Translations under genes and position numbers: made by a program
Part shown: positions 8,130 through 16,183 of the stretch, one piece after another
How positions within the stretch are numbered: position 1 is the stretch's first letter
How the letters are laid out: each line of letters begins with the position of its first letter
The notes under the pieces: generated by a model
Databases searched by the model: none
What the model saw: the letters and a program-made list of their open reading frames with translations, nothing else
What the model was told of the DNA's origin: nothing
NCBI GenBank assembly: GCA_020633895.1
Contig: JACKCT010000006.1
Coordinates: forward strand, 1-64,000
DNA: 64,000 nt
Reading direction: 5' to 3'
Source of the DNA: Deltaproteobacteria bacterium
GTDB taxonomy: Bacteria > Lernaellota > Lernaellaia > JACKCT01

Positions 8130-9439
8130 GCCGTCGTCTTTTCGGGCGCTTGGCGTCCGGCTCGGGGTAATCGCAGGGCGACGTTGGCGGTGGCGGCGGC
8201 GATGGCGACTCCGCCGGTGGCCAGCATCCACGTCACGATGCGCAACGAAGGATGATACAAAAGCAACGCGCCCGCAAGGACGATCGCGCCGATCGACAGG
8301 GGCGCCAGGAAGGCGTATCGACTCAGCGCGAGCTGATATTTCGCCAGCAGAATCGCCGCGCAAATCGACGCCGCGAAGATCGTGTAGGGCGCCAGCAACG
8401 GCGCCGCCGCCGCGTACTCTTCGCCGAAAAATACCGTCACCAAAAACAGCGGAGCGACGATCGCCGCGATGAGCGAAAGCCCCGCCCCACCGGCGTATAA
8501 CGCCATCATGCGATAGAGAAGCGGGCGAGTGTCCCCTCCTTTGGCGACCAGGGCGACGGCCTTGGGAAACATCGCGGAGGCGAGGCCCTCGGACAGGAAA
8601 AACAACAGCTTGCCGCCGGTGAATCCGACGGTGAACAACCCCGCGTCCGCGTCGGCGAAAACCCGTTTGACCAAAATCATATCGACGTTCGTCAGCAGCA
8701 CGACCAGGGCGTGCGTGGCGAGGACGGGGCCGATAAAGCCGGGGGGAAGGGCGGGCGAGTCGGGGGGGACGGCGACGGCGATCAGGTCGTCGTCGGTGAC
8801 GGTGGGGGCCGTGGACGCGGGGCTCGCGATGCGGTCGGCGCGCGTCTGCGCGATGCCCCAGGCCAGGGCGACGAACGCCGCCGCCAGATACGCGCCCGAA
8901 AGTCCCGTCAGGCCCCAACCGATCGCCAGCACCGCCGCGCCGAGCACGAGCCGGATCGCGCCTTCCGCCGCCACGTTGCGCGACAGGCCGCTGAAGTCGC
9001 CGTAGCCTTCCAGCGCGCCGCGGGCGTGGGACAAAATCAGCGACGCGCCGAAGAACAGCGCGACGATCGTCATCAGTCCCGGTTCGCCGATCGACAGCCA
9101 TCGGGACAACGGCGCCGCCGCCGCGATCCACAGCGCGCTGCCGATCACCGCGCACGCCACCACCGCCACCGCGCTGGTGCGAAGGGCCCGCCGGATGGAT
9201 GCGCCGTCGCCGTGGGCGCCGTGACCCGAGACCTGCCGGGCGACGATCATCACCACGCTGGGAAACACCGCCGACGTGACGACCATCAGCGCCCACACCG
9301 CGCCCCAGTCACCGTAATGAGCGGGACCGACCAAACGAGCCGCCAGCGCGCCCACCGCCAGGGTGGACACGGCGAAAAACACGTTCGCCGCCGTCAGCTT
9401 CAGGCTGTCGCCGAACAGATGGGAGGCCGATTGGGACAC
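8126..9439 (-). CDS. Oligosaccharide flippase (Wzx/MATE-like) family membrane protein
   Basis: A 437-residue, highly hydrophobic protein with about 12-14 predicted membrane helices and the opening typical of polysaccharide flippases (LKLTAANVFFAVSTLAVGALAARLVGPAHYGDW). Members move lipid-linked oligosaccharides across the inner membrane. The start is GTG at 9439. It overlaps the downstream aminotransferase by four bases, so both probably serve one surface-glycan pathway. It is divergent from the small gene and dksA-like cluster starting near 9.5 kb. Confidence 0.87.
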   Translation of the reverse strand: MSQSASHLFGDSLKLTAANVFFAVSTLAVGALAARLVGPAHYGDWGAVWALMVVTSAVFPSVVMIVARQVSGHGAHGDGASIRRALRTSAVAVVACAVIGSALWIAAAAPLSRWLSIGEPGLMTIVALFFGASLILSHARGALEGYGDFSGLSRNVAAEGAIRLVLGAAVLAIGWGLTGLSGAYLAAAFVALAWGIAQTRADRIASPASTAPTVTDDDLIAVAVPPDSPALPPGFIGPVLATHALVVLLTNVDMILVKRVFADADAGLFTVGFTGGKLLFFLSEGLASAMFPKAVALVAKGGDTRPLLYRMMALYAGGAGLSLIAAIVAPLFLVTVFFGEEYAAAAPLLAPYTIFAASICAAILLAKYQLALSRYAFLAPLSIGAIVLAGALLLYHPSLRIVTWMLATGGVAIAAATANVALRLPRAGRQAPEKTTA

Positions 9440-9595
9440 CCGTTTGCATTAGCATCGCGCGGGCGAAAAATGAAGGAGGAGCGTCGTGAATGTGCCCGCG
9501 TTGGGGGGCGGGCAAACATTGACAACGGGCGTTCGCCGACCGAAGATGAACGACACGCAAAGGGCGTTTTTCGACAATTTCCATCCGGTTTTGAC

Positions 9596-9913
9596 GTGGG
9601 CAAATCGAAGGCGAAAACCGATCCGAACGAAGACGCGAAGCTGCTGAGCGAGCTGACCACGGCGGCGGAGCAGATCGGTGTGGCGGTGCGTTTCGAGCGT
9701 TTGCAAAAAGGCGCGATTCGCATCACCCACGGCCTTTGTCGCGTCCACGAGCAAGACACGATCATCATCGATTCCCGCCTGGATCCGTCCGAGCGCCTGG
9801 GGGCTTTGACCGACGAAATGGCGAGCCTGGATCTGTCGGGAATCTTCGTCAACCCGATGCTGCGGGAGCGATTGGAACGCAGCCGTGAGCGGCAGGGGAG
9901 GTCCCACGCATGA
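9596..9913 (+). CDS. Small conserved protein upstream of the DksA-like gene
   Basis: About 105 residues if the GTG at 9596 is used; an in-frame ATG at 9470 would give 147, but that N-terminal part looks non-conserved and Arg-rich. Neither start has a strong ribosome site. The core reads LLSELTTAAEQIGVAVRFE, then GLCRV, IIIDSRLDPSERLGALTDEMA and LDLSGIFVNPMLRERLE, a compact alpha/beta protein. From memory, similar short proteins sit beside DksA/TraR genes in deltaproteobacteria, but I cannot assign a function. The stop overlaps the start of the next gene (ATGA), so it is translated in the same operon as the DksA-like protein and the M50 protease. Confidence 0.7.
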   Translation: MGKSKAKTDPNEDAKLLSELTTAAEQIGVAVRFERLQKGAIRITHGLCRVHEQDTIIIDSRLDPSERLGALTDEMASLDLSGIFVNPMLRERLERSRERQGRSHA

Positions 9914-10281
9914 ATCGCGCGGAGCTCGATCAGATTAAGGAGCGTCTGTTGGCCGATCGCAACCGTATTTTGGCGGCGGCCCAGGAGACGCTCGAGGACA
10001 TCAACAACACGAATGTGGACGACCTGAACGACGAGGTGGACATCGCCACCGCCGAGCAGTCGGAGACGATCTCCCTGCGCCTGCGGGATCGGGAGGCGTC
10101 GTTGCTGTCCAAGATCGACGAGACCCTGGCGCGCATCGAGGACGAGGGCGAGGACTTCGGCCACTGCGAAATCTGCGGCGCCGAAATCGGCGTGCAGCGC
10201 CTGTTGGCGCGTCCCGTCGCGACCATGTGCATCCAATGCAAAGAGCGTCAGGAAAAAGACGAGAGGGGCTTCGCCGGTTGA
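9910..10281 (+). CDS. DksA/TraR-family zinc-finger protein
   Basis: 123 residues with an N-terminal coiled coil (about residues 1-75, including the acidic DVDDLNDEVDIATAEQSE) and a four-cysteine zinc finger HCEICGAEI...MCIQCKERQE near the C-terminus. This is the layout of DksA, which enters the RNA polymerase secondary channel and, with ppGpp, adjusts initiation at stringent promoters. The coiled-coil tip carries acidic residues as expected. It overlaps the upstream gene by ATGA and the downstream protease by TTGA. Being short, it could instead be a TraR/YbiI-like relative. Confidence 0.88.
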   Translation: MNRAELDQIKERLLADRNRILAAAQETLEDINNTNVDDLNDEVDIATAEQSETISLRLRDREASLLSKIDETLARIEDEGEDFGHCEICGAEIGVQRLLARPVATMCIQCKERQEKDERGFAG

Positions 10282-11396
10282 GCCCTCCCGCCGAGGACCA
10301 TTCTTCTTCGGTGCCCCACGCCATCCCGATCGAGCCGCCGCCCCCGGCACGGGCTTCGTCGCGTGCGGGTCGCAAAGATCCCCCGCGTGAATTTTCCCCC
10401 GGTCGGCCCAGCACGAACCTGCTGCTGTTTTTCGCGACCCTCTTCACGGTCTTCATCTGCACCACGCCCATCGGCTTCGCGCCCCTGGCCATGACGCACA
10501 CCCTCTCCCAATCCGCCGTCTTCGTCTGCGCGCTGATGGGAATCCTCATGGCCCACGAGTTGGGGCACTACATCCTCGGCCGGGTGCATCGCATTGAATT
10601 GACGCTGCCGTATTTCATCCCGATTCCCTTCGCGTTCGGCACCATGGGCGCGGTGATCCGCATGAAGCAGATCAACAAACGCCGCGCATTGCTGGATGTG
10701 GGCGCGGCCGGGCCGCTGGCGGGCATGATGCTGGCGATTCCCTACGCGATCGCGGGCCTGGCGCTGTCCGACGTGCGTCCGCTGCCCGACGGGCCGACGA
10801 TGATTCTCGGCGACAGCCTGTTGTTCAAGGGCCTGGTCACGCTCATGAAGGGCCCCATCCCCGAAGGCTCGGACGTGTTCTTGCACCCGCTGGCGCTGGC
10901 GGCGTGGTTCGGCTTCCTAGTGACGGCGCTGAACCTCATGCCCGCCAGCCAGCTTGACGGCGGACACATCACCAAGGCCATGTTCGGCCGTCGCCACACG
11001 CTGCTTTCCAAAATCGTCTTCATGGGGCTGGCGCTTTACGGCTCGTTGGGCGACGCGCTGCTCACCGACCCGTGGCTGCTGGCCACCGGCCTGCCCTACG
11101 CGGCGGCGGCGACGTACCTGGTCACGGTCGCCTCGCCGCCCAAGTTCGGGAGGCGCCTGCTCTTCGGTCTATTTCTTGCCCATCTGTTTTTTTCCGCTTA
11201 TCTTGCCGTGGACACGGTCAGTACGCCTTGGTTGTTGTGGTCGGTGCTGCTCTACACCTTTCGGTTGGAGCATCCGCCGATTAAAGACGCCGACGTGCCC
11301 CTGGGGCGGTGGCGGCGGATCATGGGTTGGGTCACGATGGTGCTCTTTGTCCTGACCTTCACGCCGATGCCGATTCACATGGTGGCCGCGTCGTAA
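10278..11396 (+). CDS. Site-2 protease (M50) family membrane metalloprotease
   Basis: A polytopic zinc protease. The catalytic motif is HELGH at about residues 93-97 (in MAHELGHYILGR), and the third ligand lies in the LDGGH segment (MPASQLDGGHITKAMFG). Both motifs are in hydrophobic helices, as in intramembrane proteases that cleave membrane-bound regulators. The probable start is the TTG at 10278, which overlaps the dksA-like stop and has GAGAGGGG about nine bases upstream. GTG at 10311 is an alternative. The first 50 residues are Pro/Arg-rich and cytosolic. Neighbours suggest a general regulatory operon rather than a dedicated substrate. Confidence 0.85.
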   Translation: MSPPAEDHSSSVPHAIPIEPPPPARASSRAGRKDPPREFSPGRPSTNLLLFFATLFTVFICTTPIGFAPLAMTHTLSQSAVFVCALMGILMAHELGHYILGRVHRIELTLPYFIPIPFAFGTMGAVIRMKQINKRRALLDVGAAGPLAGMMLAIPYAIAGLALSDVRPLPDGPTMILGDSLLFKGLVTLMKGPIPEGSDVFLHPLALAAWFGFLVTALNLMPASQLDGGHITKAMFGRRHTLLSKIVFMGLALYGSLGDALLTDPWLLATGLPYAAAATYLVTVASPPKFGRRLLFGLFLAHLFFSAYLAVDTVSTPWLLWSVLLYTFRLEHPPIKDADVPLGRWRRIMGWVTMVLFVLTFTPMPIHMVAAS

Positions 11397-11437
11397 ACCA
11401 TTTGCTCCATTCTGTTGGACCGCAAGAGGGGATCGCC

Positions 11438-11872
11438 ATGCCCAAAGCTTCTCGCCAGGTCGTGTATCCGGCCACGCCCGAACAGTGCTACGAAGTCATC
11501 TCGGATATCGAGAAGTATCCCGAGTTCGTCAAGGACCAGAAGGCGGTCAAGGTGCTCGAGAGGCGCGGCCACTGGATGAAGGCGGAGATGACCGTCTCGG
11601 TGGTCAAGGACATCTCTTATGTCCTGCAACTCGAAGGCGAGCCGGGCAAGGCGTTCTGGTGGACGATGGATCAGCCGACCAAGATCATGAAAAAGAACGA
11701 CGGCCGTTGGGATCTGGAGGATCTGGGCGACGGCACCACCAAGATCACCTACACCCTGGATGTGGACCTGGGCCTGCTCGTACCCAAGGCGATCCAGAAG
11801 ACGGTCCTCGAGGTCAACTTCCCCAAAATGCTGGGCGAGTTCAAAAATCGCATTGAGGACTTGTTTGGTTAG
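11438..11872 (+). CDS. SRPBCC-superfamily protein (polyketide cyclase/COQ10 type)
   Basis: A 144-residue protein matching the START-like helix-grip fold. The opening VVYPATPEQCYEVISDIEKYPEFVKDQKAVKVLER is the hallmark of the COQ10/polyketide-cyclase branch, which binds hydrophobic ligands such as quinones. The C-terminal helix ends with LGEFKNRIEDLFG. GAGGGG lies about eight bases before the ATG. It follows the M50 protease by 41 bases and is probably the last gene of that operon. Ligand unknown. Confidence 0.85.
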   Translation: MPKASRQVVYPATPEQCYEVISDIEKYPEFVKDQKAVKVLERRGHWMKAEMTVSVVKDISYVLQLEGEPGKAFWWTMDQPTKIMKKNDGRWDLEDLGDGTTKITYTLDVDLGLLVPKAIQKTVLEVNFPKMLGEFKNRIEDLFG

Positions 11873-11991
11873 CGAACTTTTGGCATGATCGAAAAAGTTT
11901 GAACGACCTCTCAAAATCGCCGCGCCTTGGGACGGGCCGATCCCGCGCCCCAGGGCGCCGCGTCGAGAGCCGACAACTTGGGGATGCGATC

Positions 11992-12957
11992 ATGATGCCG
12001 AACGCCCGCCGCCGCTCTTTCCTGCTCGCCGTTTTGTTGTGCGCCTTCGCTGTCCTGACCATGGCCGCGGACGGCGACTATCGCCTGTATATCCTGGCCG
12101 ACTGCGACCCCGGCGACGACGACGATGACGACGAGGTTTATCCGGAAGTCGACCGCATGGTCATGGCGGGCGATAGCTGGTCCGCGGGCTTGGTGTATCC
12201 CACGATCGACGCGCTGGCCGACCTGGGCTTCGGCGAAGTGGCGCTTTCTTACAACGGCACCGCCGTGCCCGGTTCGAAGGCCGAGCAGTTCGCGAACAAC
12301 GAGGCGAGCCTGATGGACATCCTGGAGGTCTCGCTGGATGTGAACCCGCCGGCGGACGTGCTGTTGCTGGTCATCGGCGGCAACGATCTGCTCAGCGACA
12401 TCGCCGACGGCTTCGGCGGCTGGGCCGACTTCCGGCAAAACAACGCGCTGGACGACATCGCCGACGATATCAACACCATCATCGACAAAGCCCAGGAGGG
12501 GCGGCCGAATCTGCGCGTGGTGATCGTCGGGTACGACTACCTGCATTGGGATTTTTCGTCGCTGGCCTACGGCCTGAAAGACATGAACACCCAGTCGTTC
12601 AACGAGGCCTTCGTCGCCTTGGAGCAACGCAAGCTGGACATCGCCCAAAGCCGGGCGCGCGTCGAGTACGCCCATAACTTCGGCATCCTCCAACGCACCT
12701 ACGGCGACACGACGCACCCGCCGTTCCTGCTGCCGCCGCTGCCCTACGATCCGGGTGTCGCGCCCCGGGGCGGATACGCCTCCGAAGGCTACGAGCCCTT
12801 CCCAGGCGGGGCGATCTTCTATCCCAGTCCCCTGGACCGGATCCCCGACGGCATCCACCCGACCGCCGACGGATTCCGCGTCATCATCGACAACACCTTC
12901 ACCCAAGGCCTGGAAAACATCCTCGACCAACTCCCCTGGGCCACGACGGCGCCGTAG
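11992..12957 (+). CDS. Secreted SGNH/GDSL-family hydrolase
   Basis: 321 residues with a clear signal peptide (FLLAVLLCAFAVLTMAADG). A six-Asp run follows in the mature N-terminus, then an SGNH hydrolase: block I MAGDSWS with the nucleophilic Ser, block III VIGGNDLL, and block V DGIHPTADGF with the catalytic Asp-His pair. Such enzymes are esterases or lipases acting on acyl esters of lipids or polysaccharides. The poly-Asp stretch mirrors that of the lipoproteins elsewhere in the window, but the Cys just before it is not in a convincing lipobox. The second Met could also serve as start. A GGGGA site lies upstream. It stands alone before repeat family A. Confidence 0.85.
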   Translation: MMPNARRRSFLLAVLLCAFAVLTMAADGDYRLYILADCDPGDDDDDDEVYPEVDRMVMAGDSWSAGLVYPTIDALADLGFGEVALSYNGTAVPGSKAEQFANNEASLMDILEVSLDVNPPADVLLLVIGGNDLLSDIADGFGGWADFRQNNALDDIADDINTIIDKAQEGRPNLRVVIVGYDYLHWDFSSLAYGLKDMNTQSFNEAFVALEQRKLDIAQSRARVEYAHNFGILQRTYGDTTHPPFLLPPLPYDPGVAPRGGYASEGYEPFPGGAIFYPSPLDRIPDGIHPTADGFRVIIDNTFTQGLENILDQLPWATTAP

Positions 12958-12972
12958 TCGGCATCGACAAAA

Positions 12973-13090
12973 CAGAGCCCCAAGCGTCAGCGTGGGGTTG
13001 TCGAGCCTTTCGAACCCGCTATTCGAGAACAACGTACGTTCCAATTCAGCCGATACGCTCGACGACCCCTCCCTTACGGTCGGGGCTCTG
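12973..13090. repeat. Dispersed repeat family A, copy 2
   Basis: Bounded by CAGAGCC and GGCTCTG. It contains CTCGACGACCCCTCCCTTACGGTCGGGG, written here only as a composite of CTCGACGACCCCTCCC and TTACGGTCGGGG, which matches the copy at 22915-22996 almost exactly. It lies between two genes on the same strand. Confidence 0.75.
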
Positions 13091-13139
13091 TTGAGGGCGT
13101 CGAGCCTCTGACGAACACGAACGTCATCGGGCGACCGCG

Positions 13140-13168
13140 TTGACCCCCTCGCGTCCCCGCGCCAAACT
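13140..13168 (+). promoter_or_regulatory. Predicted leaderless promoter of SGNH paralogue 1
   Basis: TTGACC at 13140-13145, a 17-base spacer, then CAAACT at 13163-13168. Only six bases separate the -10 box from the ATG at 13175, so transcription should start at or next to the start codon. No ribosome-binding site is present. Confidence 0.6.
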
Positions 13169-13174
13169 TCCCCC

Positions 13175-14662
13175 ATGCCGACCAAATCCCCGTTGCGCCG
13201 ACGCATCGTTTTCGCACTGATTCCGCTGATCGTCCTGGCTTTCGTGGCGACGGTCGTGCTTTCGCGCTTGGAGCGGGAGGGCGTCATCGACACGGGCCGT
13301 CCCGCCGACCAGGTGGCGATGCCGCCGGTGGATCTGGTGCGTCGGGAGAAGACGGACGAGGGGGAGGTGTTCGTCGTCGACGCGCCGATGATGTTGCGCA
13401 CGGCGGTGCCGGTAAAAAAGGCGCCGAACGAGTTTCGCATCGTGTTGACCGGCGGCTCCTTCGCCCAGGGCGATCCCTATCTCAATCACGATTTTTCCGA
13501 GGGCTTCTTCGGCAGCATCGCCACCTGGATGCAGGCCGAGTTGTCCATGCGCTATCCCGAGGCGCGCATTCGAGTCATCAACGCCGCCGCCGCTGCTCAA
13601 ACCTCCGGACGTGTCGCGGCGATCGTCGAGCAGACACGCGTTCTCGATCCCGATCTGTATGTCGTCCTGACCGGCAACAACGAAGGCAACCCGCCGGCCT
13701 CCACCTTGCAGGCCGCGCTTCACGAGTGGGTCGCCTACCGCGCGCTCAAAAAGGGGCTGCGTCCGGATCTGTCGCCCGAACAGCGGGGATATTTTCAACC
13801 CGATCAGGAGGCCGTCCGGCAAATCGTCGCGAACTATCAACGCAACATCGGGTCCATCGTCGCCACGGCGCGCGAGGCGGGCGTGCCGCTCGTGCTGGGG
13901 ACGTTGCCGATCAATCTGAAGTACGTCCCCACCGACGCCGAGGCCTTGCGCCACGCGGTGACGACGCTGCCGATGGTGGGCAAGGGCGTGGTGCGCGCGA
14001 TGGACGATTGCCGGGCCGGGCGCACGGACGGGGGCATCGCGGCATTGGCCGACGAACGCGACTCGCCCTGGGCATTGCGGGCATTGGCTGAGTGCTACGA
14101 GTTGGCCGGGGACTTCGACGCGGCGCGAAGCTTCTACAAAATCTTCGTCGAGCAGGTGCCGCTGATTCGCATGCGTCCGTCGCTCAATGATTGGCTGCGC
14201 GAGGCATTACCGACGTGGCCGGGCGTCGCGCTGGCGGATCTGGAGAAGGAGGCCGAGGATGCGTCGCCCAGCGGCATCCCTGATCCGGGCCTGTTCCTGG
14301 ATGTGTGCCACATGCTCTGGCGCGGTTACTACCTCATGGCGCGTCCGATTCTGCGAGCGATTGTCGACGCCCGTTGGATTCCCGGCACACCCCGCCCCGC
14401 ACCGACGATGGACGAAGTGCTCGACGCCGCCTATCCGTCGCGCCGTTTCGACGCGATGCACGCCCCTTACGCGGTCGACCCGAATTGGCCGCGCGTTTTG
14501 CGCCAAGCGATGCTGGACGCCAAGGAGGGCAGGCTGCCCGCCGAGCGTGTTCCCCTGGCCAGGCCGCCCATGCCGTCGGGCATGACCCCCCCGCCGCCGG
14601 GAGCCGGTCCGCCGACCGCGCCGACCCCCGCGACCCCGCCGCCTTATCCGGACGTGCCGTAG
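13175..14662 (+). CDS. SGNH/GDSL-like membrane-anchored protein, tandem paralogue 1
   Basis: 495 residues with an N-terminal membrane anchor (residues 10-30) and a large extracytoplasmic part. SGNH-type blocks are visible: TGGSFAQG with Ser95, INAAAAAQTS, TGNNEG (Asn168/169) and a late DVCHM that would supply the Asp-His pair. Between blocks III and V sits a helical TPR-like segment (LRALAECYELAGDFDAARSFYKIF). The C-terminus ends in a Pro-rich tail. It is the first of three adjacent paralogues (with 14721-16151 and 16184-17518). Substrate unknown; acyl transfer or deacylation of a surface glycan or lipid is a family-based guess. No ribosome site precedes the ATG. Confidence 0.83.
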   Translation: MPTKSPLRRRIVFALIPLIVLAFVATVVLSRLEREGVIDTGRPADQVAMPPVDLVRREKTDEGEVFVVDAPMMLRTAVPVKKAPNEFRIVLTGGSFAQGDPYLNHDFSEGFFGSIATWMQAELSMRYPEARIRVINAAAAAQTSGRVAAIVEQTRVLDPDLYVVLTGNNEGNPPASTLQAALHEWVAYRALKKGLRPDLSPEQRGYFQPDQEAVRQIVANYQRNIGSIVATAREAGVPLVLGTLPINLKYVPTDAEALRHAVTTLPMVGKGVVRAMDDCRAGRTDGGIAALADERDSPWALRALAECYELAGDFDAARSFYKIFVEQVPLIRMRPSLNDWLREALPTWPGVALADLEKEAEDASPSGIPDPGLFLDVCHMLWRGYYLMARPILRAIVDARWIPGTPRPAPTMDEVLDAAYPSRRFDAMHAPYAVDPNWPRVLRQAMLDAKEGRLPAERVPLARPPMPSGMTPPPPGAGPPTAPTPATPPPYPDVP

Positions 14663-14684
14663 CCGCGTCGCCTACGGGTGTCGG

Positions 14685-14714
14685 TTGACCCCGCCCCGCC
14701 GCCCGGACAAGACT
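14685..14714 (+). promoter_or_regulatory. Predicted leaderless promoter of SGNH paralogue 2
   Basis: TTGACC at 14685-14690, an 18-base spacer, then AAGACT at 14709-14714. Six bases later comes the ATG at 14721. Same arrangement as at 13140 and 16148. Confidence 0.55.
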
Positions 14715-14720
14715 CGAACC

Positions 14721-16151
14721 ATGTCCCGACCCCGTGCCCGCCGCGCCTTGTTCGCGTTGATTCCGACGGTCGTCTTTTTTCTTGCGGCGACCGTCGCGAT
14801 CTCCATGCTCGAAAAACGCGGCGTCATCGACACGCAACGGCCCGACGATCAGGTCGACCTGCCGCCGGTGCATCTGGTGAGTGTCACCGAGAACAAGCCG
14901 ACGCCGCCGTCGCACGGAATGTCGCTGGACGTTGTCGATGCGTTGGTGGCTCGCACCGACCAGGTCTTTCGCATCGAAAATCCCTTCATGGTGACGACCG
15001 AGATTCCGGTGGAGAAGGCGCCGAAGACGCTGCGCGTGCTCCTGACGGGAGGGTCGTTTGCCATGGGCTCGCCCTACGTCAATCAGGGGCAGGGCGACGA
15101 CCCCCGGCCCGGCGGCATCGACAAATGGATTTGGGCCGAGTTGTCGGCGCGTTATCCCGATCGTCGGTTCGAGATCGTCAACGCGGCGGCCGGGGCGCAG
15201 AATTCCCTGCGGGTGCGTCGCGTGGTGGAGGAAATGCTCGTCATCAAACCCGATCTGGTGATCGTGCTGTGCGGCAACAACGAAGGCCACTGGCCGGCGA
15301 GTTTCCTCAACGAGAAACTCCACGGGTGGCCGCTGTATCGGGCGATCAAAAAAGCGCTCCGGCCCGGGGCGAAACCCTCGGAACGGGCTTATTTCACCCC
15401 GCAGAACCATACCTATCAGGCGTCGTTGGCCGAGTTCCGGAAGAACATTCGGGCCATCGTCGAAACGACGGGCGACGCCCGCGTGCCGTTGATTTTGGGG
15501 ACGTTGCCGGTGAACGTGAAGTACGTGCCGTTCGAGGCCCGGTTCTACGACGACCTGCCGTCCATCGACGAAACGCAGATCGCCGCGCTGCACGCCTGTC
15601 GAGACGGGCGCGTGGACGAGGGCTTGGAGATGCTGGCCGAACGCACCGGACAGGCCTGGGCGATGCGGGTGATCGGCGAATGCCACGAACTGGCCGGGCG
15701 CGACCGGGAGGCGCGGGCGTTTTACGACATCTACGTGGAGCAGTATCCCTTCAACCGCATCCGCCCGTCATTCAACGCATTTCTCCGCCAAGCCGCCGCC
15801 GAGGCGAAGCACGTGACCCTGGTGGATCTGGACGAACGGATCGCCGCCGGGTCGCCCCACGGAATCGTGGATCCGGATCTGTTCATCGACTACTGCCACA
15901 TGACCTGGCAGGGGTATCACCAATGCGCCCGACTCATCGTGGACGCCATGATCGCCGACCGGTTGATTCCGGGACGCCCCGGCCCGGCGCCCACGGCCGA
16001 GGAGTTGATCCAAAAGAATAACTGGTTTGAGCTGGGCGGCCCGGCGACGCGCCAATACGGCCGGATGCACGATTGGCGTAAGCACTGGCGGGAACTGCGG
16101 CCAAGATCCGATGCGCCGACCGCGACCCCGCCGCCCTCGGACTCCGGTTGA
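14721..16151 (+). CDS. SGNH/GDSL-like membrane-anchored protein, tandem paralogue 2
   Basis: 476 residues, same architecture as its neighbours: N-terminal anchor (about residues 10-30), RGVIDTQRPDDQVDLPPVHLV, LTGGSFAMG, NAAAGAQNS, CGNNEG, a TPR-like ECHELAGRDREARAFYDIYVEQYPF region and DYCHMTWQGYH. An extra segment of about 20 residues follows LPPVHLV compared with the other two copies. I took the ATG at 14721 because it aligns with the starts of the paralogues and the frame upstream is not conserved. The TGA stop lies inside the -35 box of the next gene. Function as for paralogue 1. Confidence 0.83.
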   Translation: MSRPRARRALFALIPTVVFFLAATVAISMLEKRGVIDTQRPDDQVDLPPVHLVSVTENKPTPPSHGMSLDVVDALVARTDQVFRIENPFMVTTEIPVEKAPKTLRVLLTGGSFAMGSPYVNQGQGDDPRPGGIDKWIWAELSARYPDRRFEIVNAAAGAQNSLRVRRVVEEMLVIKPDLVIVLCGNNEGHWPASFLNEKLHGWPLYRAIKKALRPGAKPSERAYFTPQNHTYQASLAEFRKNIRAIVETTGDARVPLILGTLPVNVKYVPFEARFYDDLPSIDETQIAALHACRDGRVDEGLEMLAERTGQAWAMRVIGECHELAGRDREARAFYDIYVEQYPFNRIRPSFNAFLRQAAAEAKHVTLVDLDERIAAGSPHGIVDPDLFIDYCHMTWQGYHQCARLIVDAMIADRLIPGRPGPAPTAEELIQKNNWFELGGPATRQYGRMHDWRKHWRELRPRSDAPTATPPPSDSG

Positions 16152-16177
16152 CCCGCGCGAAAGGGTCGGGCCAGACT
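16148..16177 (+). promoter_or_regulatory. Predicted leaderless promoter of SGNH paralogue 3
   Basis: TTGACC at 16148-16153, an 18-base spacer, then CAGACT at 16172-16177. Six bases follow to the ATG at 16184. The TGA of the upstream gene (16149-16151) is part of the -35 hexamer. Confidence 0.55.
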
Positions 16178-16183
16178 TTGATC

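Noticed and set aside
6567-8255. Open frame on the plus strand opposite the DegT aminotransferase
   Set aside because: The minus strand holds the PLP lysine and family motifs in the correct frame; the opposite frame is low-complexity.
8130-9296. N-terminal extension of the DegT frame upstream of its ATG
   Set aside because: That part is out of frame with, and fully inside, the flippase gene. The ATG at 8129 overlapping the flippase stop is the natural start.
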